Below are positions 9,801-17,843 of a stretch of 64,000 bases of DNA, in pieces (the stretch's first letter is position 1; each line of letters begins with the position of its first letter). This stretch comes from Bacillota bacterium (GTDB lineage: Bacteria; Bacillota; Clostridia; Oscillospirales; Ruminococcaceae): assembly GCA_023413185.1 (NCBI GenBank), contig JAEZQD010000013.1:57709-121708 (forward strand), written 5' to 3'. The translations under genes and the position numbers were made by a program. The notes under the pieces are model-generated. The model searched no databases. It worked only from the letters and a program-made list of their open reading frames with translations, and was not told the origin of the DNA.

Positions 9801-10542
9801 ATTCCATCATTTCTTGGTATGGAAGAAGGAAGCCGTCTTTTCGGTCGTTCCGAATAGAGTGACCAATCATCGTTTCCCAAAGAATAGAGCGGAGTGTCCC
9901 GTCTGCGGTATGCTTATGCTCTGGTGGTTCGGTCACAGACTTCACGAAGCCTATCCCCATAACGACGCGCTTTGCATCGTCAATAAAAGGCACCTGCTTT
10001 GCATAGGTAATCACCAACGAGTGATTCGGTGTCACGTTCTCATAGAAGGTTTTGAAAATTGCCCTCTGATTTGTAGCATCCTGTATCCAGTTCGTCGTAA
10101 AAGCCAATTCCGGTTCTCTTGCAGGGTCATAGTCAATGTTATACCTGTCGGCAAGACGACGGATATTCTGGTCGTCACGATCATTACCCTTTCTAAGCAT
10201 CGTCCAAGCAAAAGGACGTGAAGGTAATGAGTACGGAGGATAAACTAACTCCGTCTCGCGGAAATGTCCGTGGGTTCCAGGATTGGATTCTTTATACGGA
10301 TGTATATTAATCCGCGTGTGAGTTGCAGCGGACATAAACACACCACCCTCCGACACGCAGGGAATTTCACGTTCGTGCCCAGCAATCGGGCAACCTTTGA
10401 GTGTTTCCTCAAAATCATCATTCCGACTGTCGGAAATATTTTTAAGCCGTAGGCAGGCATTGTTGTAGCATGGTTTATCACATACCAGTCCGCTGTAACC
10501 ATTGTCTTTCCACGGAACACGAATAGAAAGGTGTTGTGCCAT
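6841..10542 (-). CDS. RecD-like helicase with C-terminal PD-(D/E)XK-like domain
   Basis: This is a 1,233-residue superfamily-1 helicase. Motifs read in order are LVGGAGTGKTT near 630 (Walker A), VIIDECSM near 714 (Walker B), VGDPNQLPPIGAG near 743, ALTVHKAQGSEF near 1,032 and LYTAITRQTERL near 1,055, the typical RecD/RecD2 set. The last 110 residues look like a restriction-type nuclease core: RSKSEVIIANMLYE near 1,128, RIPDFTI near 1,162 and FYWEHCGMM near 1,176. The N-terminus is Cys-rich (Cys at about 21, 25 and 30, then 51 and 62) and might bind a metal. The ATG at 10,542 has GGAGG upstream. It stands between hsdR and the GHKL-helicase gene, 32 bases from hsdR, so it is probably co-transcribed and co-functional with restriction. 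The nuclease assignment is motif-based and less certain than the helicase. Confidence 0.85.
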   Translation of the reverse strand: MAQHLSIRVPWKDNGYSGLVCDKPCYNNACLRLKNISDSRNDDFEETLKGCPIAGHEREIPCVSEGGVFMSAATHTRINIHPYKESNPGTHGHFRETELVYPPYSLPSRPFAWTMLRKGNDRDDQNIRRLADRYNIDYDPAREPELAFTTNWIQDATNQRAIFKTFYENVTPNHSLVITYAKQVPFIDDAKRVVMGIGFVKSVTEPPEHKHTADGTLRSILWETMIGHSIRNDRKDGFLLPYQEMMEYAETHPDFDIRTATVFAEDEYFEEFSYATEHLSHDAVISVLLQTLKALEIIQDCIPGNWQECIEWANARLNEVWVDRGAFPGLGAMLCAVGFKFGIVLASDIKNIISEGEDYEGFVVKAIKNPTDYFRSDIAASIGKTEQGVFLSLTGERKTLFWLLARLSLSVEQANVLFNGEYRLEAHIDCTDREIIENPYQLYERTRICADTFKIAVRKVDMAVFPPKELRDIYPLSAPTALDSENDKRRIRAIAISVLEEQALMGHTVYPQSKLIIDINELPIEPGCRVSSDIFASIQGFLANGMIPVECADGAIAYQLSRLAQVDDVIRKSVNKRVNAKRHIISEDWEKLVNTAFGAYKDDDSEKRAREEKTAILKELAAARLSVLVGGAGTGKTTLLSLLCKSPQIRDGGVLLLAPTGKARVRMSQAMQRQGVKSKAKTVAQFLIQNGRFNYNTMRYQLSETEAKDVPFTVIIDECSMLTEEMFGALLQALKRAQRIIFVGDPNQLPPIGAGRPFVDLVRYLKKDIPQFPRVGKSYGELTVTRRQKNENGEERTDTALAEWYADTDAELDDEIFVRLQGNNCGKNISFKMWSTPEELEVLILQTVAEEVGMKDLDDINGFNISLGGTVGQYTYFNLGCADKSESWQVLAPVRGLSHGVANINHIIQRKYRSNYIELAKEPDFWQRKIPRPFGAEGIVYGDKVINVINTKRKAYPDNTSAIHYVANGEIGVAFSNWVKKGDSAKVRNIKLSGVKVEFSSQKGYSYQYEGRDFGEETDALLELAYALTVHKAQGSEFGKVILVISEPCGLLSKELLYTAITRQTERLVILYNAEAYHLRNYSSKAFSDIARRFTSLFEKPEIVEFKQRYYEASLIHKTLKGELVRSKSEVIIANMLYESGIAYEYEKELSLGEDGIRIPDFTIDDAESGMLFYWEHCGMMSDRHYRRRWDEKKAVYEKHDIVEGENLIVSYDDLNGSIDSVAIKKLIEQYLH

Positions 10543-10574
10543 AATAAATTACCTCCGTAAAATCAATTTGACTA

Positions 10575-13526
10575 CTACCTCCCCGAAAGTGGCACATCAT
10601 AAGTAGTATTAAAAACCATATCCAGAACCCATTTCTTAAGAGATGGATTGCTGCTTATGTGTTTGTATAGTTCAATGCCCGCCGACATTGTTCCCATTAT
10701 TGCTTCCATCGTAGCGCGGTCGCTCTCGTCGCGGGCATTCTGTGCGTCTGAATTCTGCTTTGCATTTTGGTAAGCTTCATCCTGATTAACGATGTTCGGG
10801 AGTTCTGCAATCTGTCGACGCACCTTATCTCCATCTGTCCATTCAATATTTCCGAAAAGATCATGGAAGGTCGTGAGTATACTCGTCAGATAATCCATCT
10901 CCGGCACGGGAATGCCCACATCCGTTTTTACTGGAATCGGGTCGATTTCAGCGTCGCTGTCCTCAAGGGCAATCGACACCATCGTCTGAGCTTCCGCTCG
11001 GTAACTTTCTAAGTCCACGGTTTCAAGGATACCTTCGGAGAGGTCATCTCCTCGTGGAGATGGCAGTTTCGGAATAAGTAGGGTGAAAAAGATGGATAGC
11101 ATCTCCCACTCAACAGAACCATAAGGCAATATCGCCGCAAGGAAGTTGTATGTTCGCACAAAAGTCTTTGCTGAACTCTTGAATAGAATCTGCTCCTCAA
11201 CCTCCAACTCGTTATAGTTCTCTGCACAGATGTCCAGAATCGGATCAAGTTGGTCGCGTGGTGCGTCTGCAAGGTATAACTCTACAAGCTGGCGCACTTG
11301 TCCATCGGTATATACCTGAAGCTCCGATAGTGTATTAATTAGGTCGTTCAGCTTGTTCGGGTCGGTCTCATCAGAGAGTATTGTTGTTTTATAATAACGA
11401 GAAAAGGCCTCCCGAATGTCTTCAGCACGGTTAGCGAAGTCGAGAATAAACGTGTCGTTCTTCTGCGGGGCAGCTCGGTTTAAGCGAGATAGGGTTTGCA
11501 CTGCCGCTATGTCCGACAACGTCTTATCGACATACATTGTGTGTAACAGTGGCTCATCAAATCCTGTCTGAAATTTTTCCGCTACCACGAGGATGCGGTA
11601 TGGGTCAGCTTTAAACTTCTTCTCAATTTGCGTACTGGGGAATCCGTTGATATCGGATTCCTTTATGGACTGCCCGCCTATGTTCTTTTCGCCGGAATAG
11701 GCTACAATTGCTTTGTACGGGCTTTTCCGAATTCGAAGGCACTCACATATGGCATAGTAGTATTCGATTGCCCTCTGGATACTGCTGGTTACAACCATAG
11801 CACGGGCTTTACCGCCGACTTTTCCCTTGGAGATAACGTCGGTATGAAAATGTTCGATGATAATTTCAGCTTTCTGCTTGATGGCGTACTCGTTGGACTC
11901 CACAAACAGACGTAGCTTCTTCTGGGCGCGCTTTCGGTCAAACATTGGGTCATTCTCGACGGTCTTGGCAATGCGGTAGTAACTTTGAATGGGCATATAA
12001 TTCCGAAGCACGTCGAGAATAAAGCCCTCTTCGATGGCTTGCTTCATCGTGTAGACGTGATAAGGCCGATGCTTCAGCTTGTCACCTTCTTGGTACGGAA
12101 CGCCGAACATTTCCAAAGTCTTATTTTTCGGTGTCGCCGTGAAAGCAAAGTAACTCGCGTTCTTCACCATCTTCTTGCCTTCGATGATGGTGTTAATTTT
12201 ATCTTCCAAATCCTCATCTTCGTCGCCAGTCGTCCCGGAGAGGGCAATGTTCATCTTTGCAGAGAGTCGACCACTCTGGCTGGAATGCGCTTCATCGATG
12301 ATGATGGCAAACCGTTGTCCTTGGTGGAACGCCTCAATGTCTTCCAATATGTACTGGAACTTGTGGACGATGGTAACAATGATTTTTTTGCCTTCCGTAA
12401 GGAGGTCGCGTAGATCTCCGGACTTCGTCGCCCAGCCGACGGTACTTTGCACCTGCATAAACTTGCGGATGGTGTTTTTAATCTGCTTGTCGAGGTTTAC
12501 GCGATCAGTAACCACGATAACAGAGTCAAACACATTCTTACCGTCGTTCTGCAGGGTAACAAGCTGATGGGCGAGCCAAGCGATGGAGTTAGACTTTCCG
12601 CTACCTGCACTGTGCTGAATAAGGTATCGTTGCCCGGCACCATCATGGGCGGCATCGGCAAGAAGGCTTTTCACAACTGAAAGCTGGTGGTAGCGTGGAA
12701 AAATTTGTTTCTCCGACTTCTTCTTGGTATCCTCATCTACCTCGACAATGACCTGCGTGTAGTTCTGAATGATATTTGCTAGTTCCTCTTTCGTCAAAAT
12801 CTGCTTCCAGAGGTAGTCGGTTTTTATGCCGTCAGGGTTGGGCGGATTGCCTGCTCCATCGTTATGCCCTTTGTTAAAAGGCAGAAACCATGAACCCTTA
12901 CCCTTCAACTCAGTACACATCTTGATTTCGTTGTCATCCACTGCAAAATGAACAATGCATCGCTTGAAAGCGAAGAGAAGTTCTTTTGGGTCACGGTCGT
13001 TCTTGTATTGATAAACAGCATCCCCGGTATTCTGCTTTGTGAGTCGGTTTTTCAGTTCAAACGTCATAATCGGCAGACCATTTAAGAACAACACGAAGTC
13101 CACCGCCAATTTAGAGTTTTCCTTGGAATACTGTAGCTGGCGTGTGACGCTAAAAATATTTTTACTCCATAGTTCTTCGGCAGTCGTGTTGCCTTTTGAC
13201 GGCAGGACATAAAAGAGGTAGAATCTTGCCTGCTTGTAGCGAAATTCCTTCCGGAGGAGTTCAATAACTCCTTCTTTGCTAAGTTTCTCACGCAAGTAGG
13301 TAAGGAATGCATTACGCTCGTTCGGCTGCTCATCAAGACGCAACTTCGCCAACTCGGCAGACTGCGTATCGGCAAGAAAGCGAAACAGGCGCGTCTCGTC
13401 TACGGCAAAATCTTTGTTATATTCGCCTGTTCCATAAAGCGCACCTCGCTCAAAGCCGCTACAGCCTATAAGCCATTCGGTGATGATAATCTCCAAACCC
13501 TTCTCGCTTGTATCAGTCGTCAGCAT
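10575..13526 (-). CDS. hsdR: Type I restriction enzyme R subunit
   Basis: The 983-residue motor and nuclease subunit cuts DNA after ATP-driven translocation. The N-terminal nuclease core is visible as VDFVLFLNGLPIMTFELKN near 145 (Asp then ExK). The translocase follows with QHSAGSGKSNSIAW near 308, VIVVTDRVNLDKQI, IIIDEAHSSQSG near 411 (DEAH box), FAFTATPKNKTLEMFG and VVAEKFQTGFDEPLLHTMYV. The length is normal for the family and no motif is broken. The start ATG at 13,526 has GGAGG upstream and overlaps the end of hsdS by 14 bases, indicating translational coupling. It works as a complex with HsdM and HsdS encoded just upstream. Confidence 0.95.
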   Translation of the reverse strand: MLTTDTSEKGLEIIITEWLIGCSGFERGALYGTGEYNKDFAVDETRLFRFLADTQSAELAKLRLDEQPNERNAFLTYLREKLSKEGVIELLRKEFRYKQARFYLFYVLPSKGNTTAEELWSKNIFSVTRQLQYSKENSKLAVDFVLFLNGLPIMTFELKNRLTKQNTGDAVYQYKNDRDPKELLFAFKRCIVHFAVDDNEIKMCTELKGKGSWFLPFNKGHNDGAGNPPNPDGIKTDYLWKQILTKEELANIIQNYTQVIVEVDEDTKKKSEKQIFPRYHQLSVVKSLLADAAHDGAGQRYLIQHSAGSGKSNSIAWLAHQLVTLQNDGKNVFDSVIVVTDRVNLDKQIKNTIRKFMQVQSTVGWATKSGDLRDLLTEGKKIIVTIVHKFQYILEDIEAFHQGQRFAIIIDEAHSSQSGRLSAKMNIALSGTTGDEDEDLEDKINTIIEGKKMVKNASYFAFTATPKNKTLEMFGVPYQEGDKLKHRPYHVYTMKQAIEEGFILDVLRNYMPIQSYYRIAKTVENDPMFDRKRAQKKLRLFVESNEYAIKQKAEIIIEHFHTDVISKGKVGGKARAMVVTSSIQRAIEYYYAICECLRIRKSPYKAIVAYSGEKNIGGQSIKESDINGFPSTQIEKKFKADPYRILVVAEKFQTGFDEPLLHTMYVDKTLSDIAAVQTLSRLNRAAPQKNDTFILDFANRAEDIREAFSRYYKTTILSDETDPNKLNDLINTLSELQVYTDGQVRQLVELYLADAPRDQLDPILDICAENYNELEVEEQILFKSSAKTFVRTYNFLAAILPYGSVEWEMLSIFFTLLIPKLPSPRGDDLSEGILETVDLESYRAEAQTMVSIALEDSDAEIDPIPVKTDVGIPVPEMDYLTSILTTFHDLFGNIEWTDGDKVRRQIAELPNIVNQDEAYQNAKQNSDAQNARDESDRATMEAIMGTMSAGIELYKHISSNPSLKKWVLDMVFNTTYDVPLSGR

Positions 13527-14874
13527 TATCTTCTACCTCCTCATCAGCAATTTCGTCGGTTTCCTCCTCGTCGTCGGCATCTTCGACCACTTCTTCAACG
13601 GCAAAGTCCGGCACTACTATGCCACGGACATCAACCTTGCCTGTGACCACGTCTGAAATCATCCGTGTGCGATACTCGGTGATGAAAGTAATCTCACGTT
13701 TCACTTCGGCTATCATTTTATCTATATCAGCCCTCAAGGCGTAACAGTAGTCTACTATTTTCTGTTGCTCATCCGTTGGCGGTATCGGCAGGGACATCCG
13801 CTTAATTTCCCCGTAACCAATGCTCTGGCGAACACCGCCGCCCATGCTGTAGAACACCTTGCAGATGTCATACGAGTGTAGGAGCAGATAGATGTAGTGG
13901 GGCAACATATCGTTGTCGCGAGCCTTTAGGCAAGTGTACGCTGAGGTAATGATGCCCGTTTGGGTAGCAATGCCAACTCGCAAACTCCGCTTGTCGTTCT
14001 GCAAATCCGTTAGCCGTAGGATGATGTTGCCGTCGTCGACTACCTGATAGGTGTCATAGGACGCAGGGAGCAAGCCCTCTGTGGTGTTGATGTCTTTGTT
14101 TACGATTTTTCCGTAACTTAGCGACAACAGGTTCTGGTTATGCACTGTCTTGTTTGAGTTTGACTGTTCAGTAGCAACCTCAAATAGCACCTTCGTTTCC
14201 CAATGAGCGGGGATTTTGCCGACCCAATGAATTCCGCTGTCCTGCTTAGTGCCAGACAGCTTAAGCCCTCTAAACACGGCTTCCTTTATCCTTGTATTCA
14301 TCAGTTCAGTCAGCAAGGCAATCTCGCGCCGCTTCTGCCGAATGAAATGGTTGACCTCCGCCACCTTCCAGTCAAGGAAGCGGACGATATGGTCTTGCTC
14401 TTCGCGAGATGGAATAGGGATAAAGATGCCTCGCATCTCACTATAGCGAGTCGTCCATAAATCAGCTACGATTCCTCGACCATTACGATAATATTCTTCT
14501 ATAAACGCATGACTACGAAAAAGGTAATGGCTCCACTTCGGGACGACATCATACGGAGTCAAGACGATGTTTATCAAGGAAACCGAGCCATCCGACGGAG
14601 ACACACCGCTTGACCCACGTCTATCAGAACGACTGTTTATTACGAAGTCGTTAACCATAACCAATTTGCGGTTGTCTGTATCCTTCGTCTTTGCAACCGT
14701 AGACAGTTGAGGCAAAATTCCCTTCTTGGTAACCGAAAGCGGAGGGAAGTCTTTATCCGAGACCTTCGTTTTACGTTCGAAGAAGTGCATCCCTATCCTG
14801 TCCAAGTTCCAATCAGCCGGGATTTCGTTTATCCAAGGCGTTTGCGCGGGCTTGTATGAGGCATATGGTTTCAT
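13513..14874 (-). CDS. hsdS: Type I restriction-modification specificity subunit
   Basis: The 453-residue protein chooses the recognition sequence for the HsdM/HsdR complex. It has the expected two target-recognition domains: one over about residues 1-165 and one over about 215-385. Each is followed by a conserved helical spacer, the first containing RQKRREIALLTELMNTRIKE and the second IDKMIAEVKREITFITEYR. Motifs such as DSGIHWVGKIPAHWE and GIFIPIPSREEQDHIVRFLD are typical. The last 25 residues form an unusual acidic tail (DADDEEETDEIADEEVEDN). The start overlaps the end of hsdM by 4 bases (ATGA). No inverted repeats or second hsdS copy that would suggest phase-variable shuffling are seen nearby. 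Confidence 0.93.
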   Translation of the reverse strand: MKPYASYKPAQTPWINEIPADWNLDRIGMHFFERKTKVSDKDFPPLSVTKKGILPQLSTVAKTKDTDNRKLVMVNDFVINSRSDRRGSSGVSPSDGSVSLINIVLTPYDVVPKWSHYLFRSHAFIEEYYRNGRGIVADLWTTRYSEMRGIFIPIPSREEQDHIVRFLDWKVAEVNHFIRQKRREIALLTELMNTRIKEAVFRGLKLSGTKQDSGIHWVGKIPAHWETKVLFEVATEQSNSNKTVHNQNLLSLSYGKIVNKDINTTEGLLPASYDTYQVVDDGNIILRLTDLQNDKRSLRVGIATQTGIITSAYTCLKARDNDMLPHYIYLLLHSYDICKVFYSMGGGVRQSIGYGEIKRMSLPIPPTDEQQKIVDYCYALRADIDKMIAEVKREITFITEYRTRMISDVVTGKVDVRGIVVPDFAVEEVVEDADDEEETDEIADEEVEDNADD

Positions 14875-16970
14875 TTACGTACCTCCCTCACTATGCCCGC
14901 AAGCAAACCATCGGTGTCCTTCTCAATCTGCTCTATATCAGCAATAATTGATTCGACATCACGCAGTTCAGCAGGCTTGAAGAAGTATTTTGTGAAGCTG
15001 ATTTCGTAGCCAATCTTTATTCCATCTTCATCAACCCAAGCATCAGGAATATAGGGCTTTATCTCCGATTCAAAAAACTTCTTAACACCACCTTCGTAGG
15101 TGAACGGGATGTTTTCCTTGTCGGATAGGCTCTTGTCTGGTACGGGATTGCCGTCTTTATCCAGAACAGGATCCGCTGTTGAATCCTTCTTTGACAAGGC
15201 ACTCATCACGGCGTTGACAACGCTGTTCTTTTGTGCCGCTTTCAAGGTCTTCCATGCGTCCAACTTCTGCAACGCCTTCATTACCAACTCCCGGAATTCG
15301 ACCGTGTTCTTGTATAGGACAGTCTGGTCAATGGTTCCGAGCGCCGTCTGCAATATCTCCACAGTTATGCCTTTGGTCGTGTTCAGTTTGTTTTCTCCGA
15401 CCAGCAGGGAAAGACGCTCCTCGGAAGTGCTGTAGTTAAATTTCAGCGGGCGCAATATCGGGACTTCCCAGTAGCCGAACTCTTTATTGTCGAAAACACG
15501 GCTGTACTCAGAATCAGCCTGGTCGAACTCACTATGAAATACTAAAATCTGCGCGGCGATTTTGGGTGTGATTTCGCCGTTTTTCTCGCCAAGGCTCTTG
15601 CGGATAGGAAATTTCAGCGATGTCGCGTCGATAAGTTGAATTTTACCCTTGCGCTCCTTGGATTTTTTGTTTGTCACAATCCAAAGGTAAGTGCCGATGC
15701 CCGTATTGTAGAACATATTCTCCGGCAAAGCGACGATCGCCTCAAGCCAGTCACGTTCTATAATATAGCGACGCAGGTTACTTTCGCCTTGGCCCGCACT
15801 ACCTGTGAAGAGCGACGAGCCGTTATGTACCTCAACAATTCGGCTGCCAAGGGGTGTACCTGTCTTCATCTTGCTTATGTTGTTGGCGAGGAAAAGCATC
15901 TGCGGGTCACCGATATTCGGGAGGACGCTGTACTCTGCATCTCCGTTGAAAGAGAATACAAAGCGGCTATCCGTTATTTCTTTCTTATCCTTGTAGCCCC
16001 AAGCCTCAAGGTCTTTCCTCCACGGTGTCCCGAACGGTGGATTGGAAATCATAAAATCAAAAGTCTCACGCGGGAAAGCATCGTTCGAGATGGTTGAGCC
16101 ATAGGCTATGCGTTCAGCTTGTTTACCCTCACCTTTAATCATCATATCAGCGCGGGCAATAGCGTAGGTTTCTGGCTGCAGTTCCTGCCCATATAGATAG
16201 ATGGAGACTTTTTTGCCACACTCGTCGGCGATTGATTTCATCCGTTGCTCGGCAACAGTCAGGATACCGCCCGTGCCGCAGGCTCCATCATATATGCGGT
16301 AGGTGGTGTTTGTAATCTTATCCGCAAGCGGAGTGATAGCCAGTTCAGCCATCAACTCAACGATGTCGCGAGGTGTGAAGTGTTCACCAGCTTCGGTTAC
16401 GTTGTTTTCCTCATTAAACCTGCGGAGCAGTTCCTCAAACGCCGTTCCCATTGAATGGTTGTCAAGTGCAGGGAGACGAATGCTGCCGTCATCGTGGTAA
16501 ACAGGGCGGCTCGAAAGGTTAATACGTGGATCGACAAATTTACCGATGAGCATACCAAGGATATCGTTCTCGGAGAGCGTGTCAATCTCATTGCGGAACT
16601 TGAACTTGTCGATAACTTCCTGCACGTTTTGGCTGAAGCCATCGAGGTATTTGATGAAATCCAGCTTTAATTGTTGCTGGTTCGTACGGGACTTCAGGTC
16701 TTTCAATGTGAAAGGGGAACTGTTGACGAACTGCTCCTTAGCGATGGTTTTGAGAGCATCATCTTGGTCAGTTATTCCCTGAGCATCCAAAGACTCTTTC
16801 ATATTCAGCACAGCCTTTTTCGTAGGTTCAAGGACGGCGTCAAAGCGTCGGATAACTATTAAAGGTAAGATTATTTTGCGGTAATCCCCCTTATTGTATA
16901 TGTGAACCAAACAGTCGTTGGCGATATTCCAAATAAATGATATAAGTTGATTGTAGGCTTGCTGCTCCAT
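14871..16970 (-). CDS. hsdM: Type I restriction-modification DNA methyltransferase subunit
   Basis: The 699-residue N6-adenine methyltransferase modifies the host target and protects it from HsdR. The N-terminal helical HsdM domain (residues about 1-150) precedes the S-adenosylmethionine fold, with motif I as YDGACGTGGIL near 232 and motif IV as ISNPPFGTPW near 310. The C-terminal half is longer than in minimal HsdM proteins and ends in a helical region probably contacting HsdS. The start at 16,970 has AAGGAGCG 7 bases upstream. It lies 38 bases after the small XRE regulator and opens the hsdM-hsdS-hsdR gene order. Confidence 0.95.
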   Translation of the reverse strand: MEQQAYNQLISFIWNIANDCLVHIYNKGDYRKIILPLIVIRRFDAVLEPTKKAVLNMKESLDAQGITDQDDALKTIAKEQFVNSSPFTLKDLKSRTNQQQLKLDFIKYLDGFSQNVQEVIDKFKFRNEIDTLSENDILGMLIGKFVDPRINLSSRPVYHDDGSIRLPALDNHSMGTAFEELLRRFNEENNVTEAGEHFTPRDIVELMAELAITPLADKITNTTYRIYDGACGTGGILTVAEQRMKSIADECGKKVSIYLYGQELQPETYAIARADMMIKGEGKQAERIAYGSTISNDAFPRETFDFMISNPPFGTPWRKDLEAWGYKDKKEITDSRFVFSFNGDAEYSVLPNIGDPQMLFLANNISKMKTGTPLGSRIVEVHNGSSLFTGSAGQGESNLRRYIIERDWLEAIVALPENMFYNTGIGTYLWIVTNKKSKERKGKIQLIDATSLKFPIRKSLGEKNGEITPKIAAQILVFHSEFDQADSEYSRVFDNKEFGYWEVPILRPLKFNYSTSEERLSLLVGENKLNTTKGITVEILQTALGTIDQTVLYKNTVEFRELVMKALQKLDAWKTLKAAQKNSVVNAVMSALSKKDSTADPVLDKDGNPVPDKSLSDKENIPFTYEGGVKKFFESEIKPYIPDAWVDEDGIKIGYEISFTKYFFKPAELRDVESIIADIEQIEKDTDGLLAGIVREVRK

Positions 16971-17008
16971 AACAGATTCGCTCCTTGTTCTTTAATTATT
17001 TGTGGGAT

Positions 17009-17212
17009 TCAGTCCTCGGTAACTTCCATAATGTCGCCAATATCGCAATCGAGGACTTTACAAATTTTCACGAGGATTTCGGTGTTTATGTTTTCGTTCT
17101 TGCTTAACTTTGCCATAGAAGTAGTACTCATTCCTGTAGCTTGACGAAGGTCTTTCTTTTTCATATCTTTGTCTATCAAAAGTTTCCATAATTTTTTGTA
17201 GCTTATCGCCAT
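17009..17212 (-). CDS. Small XRE-type regulator at head of defence operon
   Basis: This is a 67-residue Cro/CI-type helix-turn-helix protein starting MAISYKKLWKLLIDKDMKKK; the HTH is DLRQATGMSTTSMAKLSKNE followed by LVKICKVLDCDIGDI. The ATG at 17,212 is preferred over a longer reading from 17,272 because GAGAGGTG precedes it and because the promoter at 17,244-17,272 would otherwise be inside the gene. As first gene of an operon with hsdMSR it may act like a controller (C) protein that times restriction after establishment. That role is inferred, and I see no clear C-box. Confidence 0.8.
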   Translation of the reverse strand: MAISYKKLWKLLIDKDMKKKDLRQATGMSTTSMAKLSKNENINTEILVKICKVLDCDIGDIMEVTED

Positions 17213-17243
17213 TGTTGGCACCTCTCTTTCCAGACATTCATTA

Positions 17244-17272
17244 ATTATAACATATCGAACGCAATAATTCAA
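17244..17272 (-). promoter_or_regulatory. Promoter of the minus-strand defence operon
   Basis: Read on the minus strand, TTGAAT (17,272-17,267), a 17-base spacer and TATAAT (17,249-17,244) form a near-consensus vegetative promoter about 30 bases upstream of the XRE start. It diverges from the prophage repressor promoter at 17,350-17,379, with about 80 bases between the two -35 boxes. Confidence 0.75.
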
Positions 17273-17349
17273 TCTTTATTCCGCAAACAAAGACTTTAAT
17301 TCCGTTATTGCAGATTATTCGCAGGTGCGAGCATTTTTCTGTAGACCCA

Positions 17350-17379
17350 TTGACAAGTACAGTATCGCCATGATACAAT
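17350..17379 (+). promoter_or_regulatory. Promoter of the prophage repressor gene
   Basis: TTGACA (17,350-17,355), an 18-base spacer and TACAAT (17,374-17,379) make a good sigma-A promoter. The operator at 17,380-17,404 covers the expected transcription start, so the repressor probably controls its own gene. Confidence 0.75.
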
Positions 17380-17404
17380 GTTAGCAACAAGCGAACACGC
17401 TAAC
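17380..17404 (+). promoter_or_regulatory. Operator copy 1 (GTTAGC...GCTAAC)
   Basis: A 25-bp inverted repeat consists of GTTAGC, 13 bases and GCTAAC directly after the -10 box. The spacer holds GCGAACAC, which is also present in copy 2 at 18,611-18,635. It is the likely binding site of the repressor encoded at 17,426. Confidence 0.7.
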
Positions 17405-17425
17405 AATTAACGGGAGGTAATAAAC

Positions 17426-17827
17426 ATGGAAAACCGCTTCGGAAAGTACATTGAAACAAAGCGCAAGGAGAAAGGCATAAACCTACGTAAATTTGCCGAA
17501 CTCATCGACAACATGGCGCCTGCCTATCTCAGCGATATCGAGAAGGGCAACCGCTATCCGCCCGACCGCGATAAGATTGCGAAAATGGCAGATGTGCTCG
17601 GTCTAACCGCAGAGGAAACAGCTGATCTTTATGACCTTGCTGCATTTGACCGGGCTTCCGTAGAAAAGGAAAAAAGTAGCGCAGTGTCGTCTGACCTGCC
17701 AGAGTACATCATGAGTAACGAAAAGCTCCGCGTGGCTTTGCGCATGGCGCGTGACACAGGTGCTGACGACGATGACTGGATAAAGGTCATAGAGATGCTC
17801 GAACAAAAAGAAAAGCAATCTGATTAG
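17426..17827 (+). CDS. XRE-family prophage repressor (ImmR/CI-like)
   Basis: The 133-residue protein has an N-terminal Cro/CI helix-turn-helix: residues 5-65 include GINLRKFAELIDNMAPAYLS and DIEKGNRYPPDRDKIAKMAD. The C-terminal half is charged and ends MLEQKEKQSD. The start has GGGAGGTAA 8 bases upstream. The ImmA-type protease gene follows 16 bases later, the standard ImmR-ImmA pair in which the protease cleaves the repressor to induce the prophage. It should bind the GTTAGC-type operators at 17,380 and 18,611 to hold the lytic genes silent. The role is inferred from family, order and operators. Confidence 0.85.
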   Translation: MENRFGKYIETKRKEKGINLRKFAELIDNMAPAYLSDIEKGNRYPPDRDKIAKMADVLGLTAEETADLYDLAAFDRASVEKEKSSAVSSDLPEYIMSNEKLRVALRMARDTGADDDDWIKVIEMLEQKEKQSD

Positions 17828-17843
17828 CAGGAGGTAAGCCGTA

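Noticed and set aside
13513..14874. Phase-variable hsdS shuffling
   Set aside because: There is only one hsdS, with no inverted repeats or silent cassettes beside it; the serine recombinases are 40 kb away.
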